From: an uncultured Parabacteroides sp.
GTDB lineage: Bacteria; Bacteroidota; Bacteroidia; Bacteroidales; Tannerellaceae
Direction: 5' to 3'
Assembly: GCF_902493135.1 (NCBI RefSeq)
Contig: NZ_CABUOD010000022.1
Coordinates: 17,224-81,223 of the forward strand
DNA length: 64,000 bases
Notes under the pieces: generated by a model
Seen by the model: only the letters and a program-made list of their open reading frames with translations
Database searches by the model: none
What the model was told of the DNA's origin: nothing
Position numbers and translations under genes: made by a program
Shown here: piece by piece, positions 53,041-61,082 of the stretch
Numbering within the stretch: the stretch's first letter is position 1
Layout: every line of letters begins with the position of its first letter

Positions 53041-53736
53041 ATGAAAAAGATAAGTTTAGTATTGATGGCCGTTTGCTCCTTATGCTTCACAAGCTGTTTG
53101 AGCGATCTGGATAATTATGATTCTCCCAACGGAGGCATCAAAGGACAAATCTTAGATGCGGAAACGAATGAACCGATCCCGCTGCCCGTACAGGGATCTA
53201 CCGGTGTTATTATCAATATGTTCGAACAGAACACAGAGGCAACACAATCGGTCGATTTCTATGCAAAGATGGATGGTTCATACGAAAATACGAAGTTGTT
53301 CAACTGTGATTATAAAATTGTTGTAAAGGGTCCTTTTGTTTCTCCTTGCGAAGAATTTGTAACCGTAAAAGGGCAGACAACATTGGACCTGAAAGCAACT
53401 CCTTATGCAAGAATCAACGCTTCGGCCCAGGTTGCAGGAAAGAAAATTACCATTACATATAAGGTAACTCCAACAAGCAGCAATTTCAAAGTATCGGAAG
53501 TGTACGGCTACTGGAATTTTGCTCCGGGCGTCGATAATGGAAATGCCAACCAAGCAGGAAAGCAGACCGTAAAGGAGCAGGAAGGAACGATCGTTTTCGA
53601 TCTGGAAAACGATAAGACCTATCAGGACAATCTGTACAAAATACAAGGAAACGGCAACAAAATATATGTACGTGTCGGAGCCAAAACAGAAGGCGCGGTC
53701 AACTACAGTACCATTATAGAAACGATTGTACAATAA
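53041..53736 (+). CDS. DUF3823 lipoprotein, probable surface glycan-binding protein
   Basis: 231 residues, lipobox in MKKISLVLMAVCSLCFTSC. An N-terminal Ig/CNA-B-like domain (GGIKGQILDAETNEPIPLPVQ) and a C-terminal domain (KITITYKVTPTSSNFKVSEV) match DUF3823, which sits next to SusD in many PULs. A surface glycan-binding role is inferred from that context. It is 22 bp after SusD; the MITE-like element begins 14 bp after its stop. Confidence 0.82.
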   Translation: MKKISLVLMAVCSLCFTSCLSDLDNYDSPNGGIKGQILDAETNEPIPLPVQGSTGVIINMFEQNTEATQSVDFYAKMDGSYENTKLFNCDYKIVVKGPFVSPCEEFVTVKGQTTLDLKATPYARINASAQVAGKKITITYKVTPTSSNFKVSEVYGYWNFAPGVDNGNANQAGKQTVKEQEGTIVFDLENDKTYQDNLYKIQGNGNKIYVRVGAKTEGAVNYSTIIETIVQ

Positions 53737-53749
53737 ATAACCTTTGGGA

Positions 53750-53884
53750 GGTGTGTCAAAACTCCTTTATCACGATCTTTAAGGCACGGATTTCACGGAT
53801 TTACACGGATAAATTTATTATCTTTCCGTGTAATCCGTGCCTGAATTGTGTCTATTGTAAGCAGGATTTTCTTTTTGACACACC
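53750..53884 (+). mobile_element. MITE-like element, copy 2 (135 bp), inside the PUL2 operon
   Basis: Inverted relative to 1337-1480 and matching it throughout except for a missing 9-bp unit in one arm of the central hairpin. The ends are GGTGTGTCAAAA and TTTTTGACACACC. It fills the gap between the DUF3823 stop and the GH130 start, ending 21 bp before that ATG. Confidence 0.8.
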
Positions 53885-53905
53885 TTCTTTTTTATTCTTT
53901 AGAAC

Positions 53906-55045
53906 ATGAAAAAAAGTATCTTACTCATCAGTCTGGCGGTTCTACCTCTATTCGGGTATGCCCAAAATGTGTTACCGGACTGGGCCTTAGGCGGCTTTGT
54001 CAGGCCGGAAAAAGTCAATCCGATCATTACCCCCAATCCTTCCAGCCAATTCGACTGTCCCATGCAGGGCAAAAAAATAGGATGGGAAGAGAGCGATGTG
54101 TTCAACCCGGCAGCAACCGTAAAAGACGGTAAAATATATGTCCTTTACCGGGCTGAGGACAATTCTGCAACGGGAATCGGCAAACGAACTTCGCGTATCG
54201 GATTGGCAGAATCCGAAGACGGCATCCACATGAAGCGCCGGAATACTCCCGTCATGTACCCGGATAAAGACAACATGAAGGAATACGAATGGCCGGGAGG
54301 TTGCGAAGACCCGCGCGTGACCATGACGGAAGACGGTCTGTATGTCATGGCCTACACTTCCTGGAACCGGAAAGTGGCACGCCTCTGCATCGCCACCTCA
54401 CGCGACCTCGTCAAATGGGAGAAACACGGCCCTGCTTTCGCGAAAGCCTACAACGGACGCTTCAAAGACATCTTCTGCAAATCCGGCTCTATGGTGACAA
54501 CGATCAAAGACGGTAAACAAGTGCTGACGAAAATCGGTGGAAAATACTTCATGTATTGGGGAGAACATGCGGTCTACGCGGCAACCTCCGACGACTTGGT
54601 CAACTGGACACCCATATTGGACGAGAAAAACGAACTGGCGACCGTCATCAAACCCCGTCCCCAATACTTCGACAGCGCCTTGACAGAGTGCGGTCCTCCC
54701 GCTATCCTGACAGACAAAGGCATCGTCTTGCTTTATAACGGCAAGAACCAGACAAACGACAGCAAGCGCGACAAGCGTTTCACTGCCGGAGCTTACTGCG
54801 CCGGACAACTTCTGACCGACCCGAAGGAGCCGATGAAGGTCCTGCAACGCCTGGACGTTCCTTTCTTCCGCCCGATGGCTCCATTCGAAAAGAGCGGGCA
54901 GTATGTCGACGGAACCGTCTTTATCGAAGGTTTGGTCTATTTCAAAAACAAATGGTATCTCTATTACGGATGCGCGGATTCCCAGTTGGGCGTAGCAGTT
55001 TATGATCCTGCAAAGAAAACACCCGGAGATCCGATTCCTAATTAA
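53906..55045 (+). CDS. GH130 family beta-mannoside phosphorylase/hydrolase, secreted
   Basis: 379 residues. The signal peptide MKKSILLISLAVLPLFGYAQ places it in the periplasm. The five-bladed propeller contains GGCEDPRVTMTEDGLYVMAYTSWN, with the EDPR motif of GH130, and LTECGPPAILTDKGIVLLYNG. GH130 enzymes act on beta-mannosides, by phosphorolysis in the cytoplasm or by hydrolysis in secreted members. An export signal favours hydrolysis, as in beta-1,2-mannosidases, but that is inference. Co-operonic with the GH2 gene 10 bp downstream. Confidence 0.88.
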   Translation: MKKSILLISLAVLPLFGYAQNVLPDWALGGFVRPEKVNPIITPNPSSQFDCPMQGKKIGWEESDVFNPAATVKDGKIYVLYRAEDNSATGIGKRTSRIGLAESEDGIHMKRRNTPVMYPDKDNMKEYEWPGGCEDPRVTMTEDGLYVMAYTSWNRKVARLCIATSRDLVKWEKHGPAFAKAYNGRFKDIFCKSGSMVTTIKDGKQVLTKIGGKYFMYWGEHAVYAATSDDLVNWTPILDEKNELATVIKPRPQYFDSALTECGPPAILTDKGIVLLYNGKNQTNDSKRDKRFTAGAYCAGQLLTDPKEPMKVLQRLDVPFFRPMAPFEKSGQYVDGTVFIEGLVYFKNKWYLYYGCADSQLGVAVYDPAKKTPGDPIPN

Positions 55046-55055
55046 AAAATAAAGT

Positions 55056-57746
55056 ATGAAAAACATTATCACTGGAATATTTTTGTTCTTGTCTGCCAGC
55101 TTTATGCAAGCGCAGACACCTAACAACTACCGGAATCCGGACAAAATATATCTGGATTCGAAAGACGGACACAACGGGAACTTCACTTGGCAGATGTACA
55201 AAGCGGGAGACGCAAAAGACCCTGCGGAGAAAATCTCACAGCCGGGCTACCAAACCGGACAATGGATGCCGGCAATCGTTCCGGGTACGGTTCTGAACTC
55301 ACTGGTACACAACAAGGTTTATCCCGAACCCTATTACGGGATGAACAACAAACTGGATAAGAATATTATCCCGGACCTTGCCAAAGCAGGACGCGATTTT
55401 TATACCTACTGGTTCCGGACGGAATTCGACGTGCCGGAAAACTATAAAGACAAAATCGTCTGGCTTCAGGTAGACGGTATCAACTACCGTGCCGAGATAT
55501 GGGTGAACGGTTATCTGCTCGGCAATATGTCCGGCATGTTCAAACCGGAGTATATCAATATCACGGATTTCGCCCGTATCGGCCAGAAAAATGCCTTGGC
55601 GATCAAAGTATATCCTGTTGATATGGCAGGGACCATCAAGCCGAAGCAATGGGGAGCCGCCGGCGAGTTTCACAATGGTGGAGACGGTAACATCGGACTG
55701 AACACGACCATGCTGATGAGTGTCGGCTGGGACTTCACCTTCAACGACGGGATCCGCGACCGGAATACCGGTATCTGGAAAAACATCAGCCTCTATGCTA
55801 CGGACAAAGCGGTTATCCGCCATCCGTTCATCAAATCCGAACTTGCCAAACCAAACTACGACTTGGCAAAAGAGACTGTCAGTGTAGAAGTGACAAACCC
55901 GACACAGCGTGGCGTAAAATGCACGGTCAAAGGAGAAATCGTAGGTGAGGATATAACATTCAGCAAAGACCTGAATTTGTTCAGAGGGGAAACAAAGGAA
56001 ATTTGTTTTACACCGGAAGAGTTCCCGCAGCTCACGATTAAGAACCCGAGTCTGTGGTGGCCGCTTTTCAAAGGAAAACCAGAACTGTACGAACTCAAGT
56101 TAACCGTAACCGTCGACGGTAAAGTGTCCGATGAAACAAAAACCCGTTTCGGTATCCGGGAAATCACATCCGACCAGAATACACCGGACAAATCCCGCCA
56201 GTTCTACGTAAACGGCAAGAAACTCTTCATCCGGGGAACCAACTGGATTCCGGAAGGGATGCTCCGTACCTCCGACGAACGTACTTATGCAGAATTGCGC
56301 TATACAAAACAATCCGGTATCAACCTGATCCGCATGTGGGGCGGCGGCATTGCCGAATCGGACTATTTCTTCCAACTCTGCGACGAAATGGGACTCCTTG
56401 TCTGGCAGGAATTCTGGATGACCGGCGACACCAAACATCCGCAAGATAAAGATCTATACCTGAGCAACGTCGAGGCAACCGTAAAACGCCTGCGCAACCA
56501 TCCTTCACTGGCCTACTATGTTTCTTCCAACGAGAGCACGGAAATGCCGGGAGCAAAAGACCTGATCATGAAACTGGACGGGACACGCGGTTACCAGATG
56601 CAGTCGGAATGTGACGGCGTGCACGACGGCAGCCCTTACAAACAGGTGAACCCGATGCAGCACTACGAGAATACGGCATCCGAACGCGGTAGCCGTGTCG
56701 ATGGCTTCAATCCGGAATATGGTTCGCCGACTATACCGACCGTTGAAACGCTCCGCGAAGTAATGGACGAGAAAGACCTCTGGCCGATCAATAAGGAGGT
56801 ATGGGATTATCATGATGGCGGAGGGTTCCATCTGATGTCGACCATGTACACGGACCTTACCAACCATTATGGTCCTTCCTCTTCCATCGAAGAGTTTGCC
56901 ACCAAAGGCCAGGCGGTCGGTGCCATGAACTCCAAATCGATCTGGGAAGTCTGGAACTATAACAAATTCGGTTATGGTGACCGCTACGCATCAGGGTTAT
57001 TGTTCTGGTATCACAACTGCCCGGTCAGCCAGGTTTGCGCCCGTATGTGGGACTACTCTTTGGAACCGACCGCCTCTTTATACCATACTCAGAACGCATT
57101 GGAACCGCTTCATGCTCAGTTTGATTACCTGAAGAATACGGTTTCCGTTTATAATGACTACTACCAGGCATTCAAGGACTATAAAGTAGCAGCCGAAGTG
57201 TACGACCTGAACAGCAAGAAAGTATGGAGCAAAAGCCAGAAGATCGATATCCCGGAAGACGGCGTCGTAAACGATGTCTTCACAATCGATTTTCCCCGGA
57301 ACATCACGCAGGTTCATTTTATAAAACTACGCCTGTTCGATACGAAAGGGAAAGAAGTCGCCAATACATTCTACTGGCGCTCCAACGATAAATATGAAGG
57401 TCGCAAGACCCTGACAGGCCCGACCTCATCCGGATTCGAAGACCTGTCGAAATTGAAACAGGTGCAACTGAAGACTCGCTACAAAACTTATCAAGAAGGT
57501 GATCGGCATTTCATTAAAGCTGAAATAAAGAACCCTTCTTCAACCGTAGCATTCTTCACCCAGCTTCAATTGCTTGGTCAGGACAAAAAGCCGGTGCGCC
57601 CCAGTTTCTACACAGACAACTTCTTCTCGCTCTTACCGGGAGAAAGTAAAACCGTCATCATAGAAACGGGCGCAAGCGATATGCCATCCGAACCGACATT
57701 CGTTGTGAAAGGTTGGAATATCAAACCGAGTAGTTTCAAATTGTAA
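55056..57746 (+). CDS. GH2 family beta-mannosidase/exo-beta-glucosaminidase-type enzyme
   Basis: 896 residues, signal peptide MKNIITGIFLFLSASFMQA. A jelly-roll domain (VPGTVLNSLVHNKVYPEPYYGMNN), Ig domain, TIM barrel and two C-terminal Ig-like domains are seen. Acid/base Glu is in SSNESTEMPG (about 490) and the nucleophile Glu in IWEVWNYNKFG (about 630). The long C-terminal sandwiches and WGGGIAESDYFFQLCDEMG place it with exo-beta-D-glucosaminidases and mannosylglycoprotein endo-beta-mannosidases. With GH130 upstream, a beta-mannose-containing substrate is the best guess. Confidence 0.88.
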   Translation: MKNIITGIFLFLSASFMQAQTPNNYRNPDKIYLDSKDGHNGNFTWQMYKAGDAKDPAEKISQPGYQTGQWMPAIVPGTVLNSLVHNKVYPEPYYGMNNKLDKNIIPDLAKAGRDFYTYWFRTEFDVPENYKDKIVWLQVDGINYRAEIWVNGYLLGNMSGMFKPEYINITDFARIGQKNALAIKVYPVDMAGTIKPKQWGAAGEFHNGGDGNIGLNTTMLMSVGWDFTFNDGIRDRNTGIWKNISLYATDKAVIRHPFIKSELAKPNYDLAKETVSVEVTNPTQRGVKCTVKGEIVGEDITFSKDLNLFRGETKEICFTPEEFPQLTIKNPSLWWPLFKGKPELYELKLTVTVDGKVSDETKTRFGIREITSDQNTPDKSRQFYVNGKKLFIRGTNWIPEGMLRTSDERTYAELRYTKQSGINLIRMWGGGIAESDYFFQLCDEMGLLVWQEFWMTGDTKHPQDKDLYLSNVEATVKRLRNHPSLAYYVSSNESTEMPGAKDLIMKLDGTRGYQMQSECDGVHDGSPYKQVNPMQHYENTASERGSRVDGFNPEYGSPTIPTVETLREVMDEKDLWPINKEVWDYHDGGGFHLMSTMYTDLTNHYGPSSSIEEFATKGQAVGAMNSKSIWEVWNYNKFGYGDRYASGLLFWYHNCPVSQVCARMWDYSLEPTASLYHTQNALEPLHAQFDYLKNTVSVYNDYYQAFKDYKVAAEVYDLNSKKVWSKSQKIDIPEDGVVNDVFTIDFPRNITQVHFIKLRLFDTKGKEVANTFYWRSNDKYEGRKTLTGPTSSGFEDLSKLKQVQLKTRYKTYQEGDRHFIKAEIKNPSSTVAFFTQLQLLGQDKKPVRPSFYTDNFFSLLPGESKTVIIETGASDMPSEPTFVVKGWNIKPSSFKL

Positions 57747-57771
57747 TTCCATAACGGTAAATGCAGTATAT

Positions 57772-57809
57772 GGTAGTATTTCTTGCCGATATCGGCAAGA
57801 AATACTACC
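57772..57809. promoter_or_regulatory. Perfect 38-bp palindrome over the Fic 3 promoter
   Basis: GGTAGTATTTCTTGCCGAT followed directly by its reverse complement, with no mismatch. Its last four bases overlap the -7 box TACCTTTG (57806-57813). The half-site ACTTGCCGATA recurs at 57834-57844, next to the start codon. A likely autorepressor operator. Confidence 0.75.
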
Positions 57810-57813
57810 TTTG
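57806..57813 (+). promoter_or_regulatory. -7 box TACCTTTG of Fic gene 3
   Basis: Matches TAnnTTTG, 32 bp before the ATG at 57846 and overlapping the palindrome. Confidence 0.7.
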
Positions 57814-57845
57814 TATATATAATGTCACTTCAAACTTGCCGATAG

Positions 57846-58739
57846 ATGGAATATATTTCAGTAAAAGAATGGGCCGGAAGACAGGGTATTTCGGAACGGA
57901 CAGCCCGGAACTATTGTGCACAAGGCAAAATCAGAGGGGCTGTTCTTGTCGGAAAGACCTGGAATATCCCGGTCGATGCAGCATTGCCTAAACGCAAAAA
58001 AGCAGAACGGGTATCGCCTTTACTAAAAGCTCTGCGCGAGCAGAAAGACGGGCAGATGAAAGGGGGGATATACCATCGCATACAAATCGATTTCACTTAT
58101 AACTCCAACCACATAGAAGGCAGCCGGCTGACACACGACCAAACACGCTATATCTTTGAAACCAACACGATCGGAGTGACGGATGAAGCGATTAATGTAG
58201 ACGACATCATCGAAACCACCAACCATTTCCGTGCCGTAGACTACATTATCCAAGAGAACGACGGCAAACTTACCGAAACGTACATCAAACAACTCCACTT
58301 TATTTTGAAATCCGGTACATCTGACGAACGAAAAGATTGGTTCCGGGTCGGAGACTATAAGAAGTTACCCAATGAAGTAGGTGGCAACGACACTACAACG
58401 CCGGAAAACGTCCATAAAGAAATGAAAGCATTGCTGAAAGAATATAACAATAAAAAGAATCCGACATTTGAAGATATCCTGGATTTCCATCAACGTTTCG
58501 AGGCCATCCATCCGTTTCAAGACGGCAACGGACGCGTAGGACGGTTGATTATGTTTCGTGAATGCCTTCGGAATAACTATGTGCCCTTTATCATAACCGA
58601 TGAGTTGAAAATGTTCTACTACAACGGCTTACGGCACTGGCCGCACATCAAAGGATATCTGGCCGATACCTGCCTGACGGCACAGGATCATTTCAAGGTT
58701 TTGCTGGAGAAATTTCGTATCAAATACGACCATAACTAA
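57846..58739 (+). CDS. Fic family protein 3 with N-terminal helix-turn-helix
   Basis: 297 residues. The N-terminal 48 residues or so (EYISVKEWAGRQGISERTAR, GKTWNIPVDA) form a MerR/excisionase-like HTH. An inhibitory motif of the (S/T)xxxE(G/N) type is in NSNHIEGSRLT, and the Fic site HPFQDGNGRVGR is near residue 221. The AMP-transferase activity would be self-inhibited. The HTH and the large palindrome over the promoter point to autoregulation. It begins 99 bp after the PUL2 GH2 stop on the same strand but has its own promoter. Confidence 0.88.
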   Translation: MEYISVKEWAGRQGISERTARNYCAQGKIRGAVLVGKTWNIPVDAALPKRKKAERVSPLLKALREQKDGQMKGGIYHRIQIDFTYNSNHIEGSRLTHDQTRYIFETNTIGVTDEAINVDDIIETTNHFRAVDYIIQENDGKLTETYIKQLHFILKSGTSDERKDWFRVGDYKKLPNEVGGNDTTTPENVHKEMKALLKEYNNKKNPTFEDILDFHQRFEAIHPFQDGNGRVGRLIMFRECLRNNYVPFIITDELKMFYYNGLRHWPHIKGYLADTCLTAQDHFKVLLEKFRIKYDHN

Positions 58740-58750
58740 AATTGTTTCCG

Positions 58751-58758
58751 TACTTTTG
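58751..58758 (+). promoter_or_regulatory. -7 box TACTTTTG of the metallophosphoesterase pair
   Basis: TACTTTTG lies 16 bp before the ATG at 58775, leaving a short leader. Confidence 0.6.
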
Positions 58759-58774
58759 CCGAAAATTTACAACT

Positions 58775-59866
58775 ATGCCGACATTTTTCGTTGTCCTCAT
58801 TAGTATTTATCTTGCGGGAAACATCTATATATTCAAGAGAGGGGCACAGGCTTTGGTAGCTCAGCCTTTCGGGGTTAAAGTTTTATTAGCCGTACTGTTT
58901 TGGTGCGGAGCCTTGTCGTTTATCGGCAGTTTTTTGGCTCGAAACACAAAATTACCGGTTGTTCTGGCTCATACGGCCCACGAAATAGGAACCGGCTGGT
59001 TGGTTTTCACGCTTTACATGGTTTTATGCCTGGTCGTATTCGACTTGTTCCGACTTTTCAACTTCCCGTTCAAATATGGGTTCTATACATCCTTATTCCT
59101 GACGCTTAGTCTGTTAAGCTACGGATATTATAACTACCAACATCCGAAAACAGAAGTTATCAACATAGTTTTCAACAAGCCGGCGGTTCATAATCAACAG
59201 CCGTTGAAAGTCGTTTCCGTCAGCGATATTCATTTAGGATACGGGACAGACAAGGAAGAGCTCAAACAATATGTCGAGATGATCAACGCACAGGAACCGG
59301 ATCTGATCCTGATAGGCGGCGACCTGATCGACAACAGCGTAGTCCCCCTTTATGAAGAAAAGATGATGGAGGAACTGGCTGAATTGAAAGCGCCTTCAGG
59401 AATCTACATGGTTCCGGGAAATCATGAATACATCAGTGGCATACGGAAAAGCATGCAATTCATAAACGAAACGCCGATCCGCCTGTTGAGGGACGAAATC
59501 GTGACGTTGCCGGGCGGCATACAAATAATCGGACGGGACGACCGCAGCAATACATCCCGGTTATCCCTGCAAGAACTGGCGAAAAACATTGATCCCGCAA
59601 AACCTGTTATCCTTTTGGATCATCAACCGTACGACTTGTCGGATACGGAAAAGGCGGGTATCGACCTTCAGTTCAGCGGGCATACGCATCGCGGACAGGT
59701 ATGGCCGATCAGCCTCATCACCGACCATCTGTTCGACCAAAGCTATGGTTATCGCAGGTGGGGAAACAGCCATATATACGTTTCCTCCGGACTGTCGCTC
59801 TGGGGACCGCCTTTCAGGATCGGTACCGACAGCGAACTTGTCGTATTCAACATTACGTGTAAATAG
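58775..59866 (+). CDS. Membrane-anchored metallophosphoesterase 1
   Basis: About 363 residues from MPTFFVVLISIYLAG; a TTG start at 58742 is possible but would overlap the promoter. Four N-terminal hydrophobic segments (to about residue 130) are followed by a calcineurin-like domain: SDIHLG, LIGGDLIDN, VPGNHEYISG, LLDHQP and SGHTHRGQVWP. The family (YkuE/YaeI-like) hydrolyses phospholipid or nucleotide phosphoesters; the substrate here is unknown. The next gene is a paralogue starting 9 bp downstream. Confidence 0.88.
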   Translation: MPTFFVVLISIYLAGNIYIFKRGAQALVAQPFGVKVLLAVLFWCGALSFIGSFLARNTKLPVVLAHTAHEIGTGWLVFTLYMVLCLVVFDLFRLFNFPFKYGFYTSLFLTLSLLSYGYYNYQHPKTEVINIVFNKPAVHNQQPLKVVSVSDIHLGYGTDKEELKQYVEMINAQEPDLILIGGDLIDNSVVPLYEEKMMEELAELKAPSGIYMVPGNHEYISGIRKSMQFINETPIRLLRDEIVTLPGGIQIIGRDDRSNTSRLSLQELAKNIDPAKPVILLDHQPYDLSDTEKAGIDLQFSGHTHRGQVWPISLITDHLFDQSYGYRRWGNSHIYVSSGLSLWGPPFRIGTDSELVVFNITCK

Positions 59867-59875
59867 TGTACAGGC

Positions 59876-61003
59876 ATGAGAGTTTTCATTCAATCGATAG
59901 TAGCACAGATAGTGCTGAATCCTTATATCTTCTGGCGGGGATATCAGGCCATTCCCCCCAAAAAGAGCTGGAGGATTCCCTATATCCTGTTTTTTATCCT
60001 TGAATTATCCCTCTTCTTCTTCGGCTTTACATTCCGCAATATGCTGCCGGATTCCGTCATGATTGCCATCCAGTATATTTGCAACACCTGGTATATCGCA
60101 TCTCTTTATATCACGCTCTCCCTGTTGGTCCTGGAAGCGCTCCGGCTCAGCAACCGTTTCTTCCATTGGTTTCCCGGCTGGATTACAGGGCACTGGAAAC
60201 AAACGAAACTGACCCTGTTCTTTCTGATCATAGCATTCGTCACCGGCCTGATGTTCCATGCTTACCATGTCGTCGCCTATCCGGTTGTCAAAGATGTATA
60301 TGTCACCCTTCCCAAAGGGAGCGGCGACCGTGACAGCATGACGATTGTCATGATGAGCGACCTTCATATCGGGGAAATGATCGGCAAGGAGCTGGTACAG
60401 CGATACGTGAAGATGAGCAACGCACAACATCCCGACCTGGTCGTCCTGGTAGGCGATATCATGGATTATGAATCCCGCTTTGCCGAAAAAGCCCGTATCG
60501 AAGAGGATTTGAAACAACTGAAAGCCCCGTTAGGCGTGTATGTGGTTTACGGCAACCACGAGTATCGCGCCAACCGCATGGCCAAATACCGCTGGCTGAA
60601 GAAAACAGGGGCGACGCTTCTGGTCGATTCCGTTGCACGCCCGGACTCCTCATTCTACCTGATCGGACGGGACGACCATATCAACAAAAAAAGAAAGCCG
60701 TTACATGCACTTATGGCAGGTATAGACACGACCCAACCGATCATCGTATTGGACCATCAACCCTGGTCGTTCGCCGAAATGGCAATGAACGGTGTGGACC
60801 TCGGACTCCACGGGCATACCCACAACGGGCAGCTATGGCCCTACCCTCTTTTAATGAAACTGATCTATGAATGTCCGTACGGCTACCATAGGAAAGGGCC
60901 GACCCAGTTCTATGTATCTTCCGGTATCGGGATAGCCGGGCCACCTTACCGGGTCGGTACTGTCTCGGAAATGGTCGTGCTGCACATCCGGTTTGCCGAT
61001 TAA
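59876..61003 (+). CDS. Membrane-anchored metallophosphoesterase 2
   Basis: 375 residues with the same layout: hydrophobic N-terminal segments (IPYILFFILELSLFFFGFTF, LTLFFLIIAFVTGLMFHAYH), then MSDLHIGEMIG, LVGDIMDYE, VYGNHEYRAN, VLDHQPWS and HGHTHNGQLWP. A tandem duplicate of the upstream gene, diverged widely in the membrane part. Both may act as one unit or on different substrates at the inner membrane. Confidence 0.88.
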   Translation: MRVFIQSIVAQIVLNPYIFWRGYQAIPPKKSWRIPYILFFILELSLFFFGFTFRNMLPDSVMIAIQYICNTWYIASLYITLSLLVLEALRLSNRFFHWFPGWITGHWKQTKLTLFFLIIAFVTGLMFHAYHVVAYPVVKDVYVTLPKGSGDRDSMTIVMMSDLHIGEMIGKELVQRYVKMSNAQHPDLVVLVGDIMDYESRFAEKARIEEDLKQLKAPLGVYVVYGNHEYRANRMAKYRWLKKTGATLLVDSVARPDSSFYLIGRDDHINKKRKPLHALMAGIDTTQPIIVLDHQPWSFAEMAMNGVDLGLHGHTHNGQLWPYPLLMKLIYECPYGYHRKGPTQFYVSSGIGIAGPPYRVGTVSEMVVLHIRFAD

Positions 61004-61057
61004 GCAGGGTGAAACATCGCCTCCATCATGGCGATATCCATCTTCACTTCCCCCTGC
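61004..61057. terminator. Nested hairpin between convergent genes
   Basis: GCAGGG (61004-61009) pairs with CCCTGC (61052-61057) around an inner ATCGCC/GGCGAT hairpin. It lies between the convergent phosphoesterase and protease genes. No clear T-run, so a two-way terminator is only possible. Confidence 0.35.
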
Positions 61058-61082
61058 AACAGATATTGAGTTGGCTTTTGGA

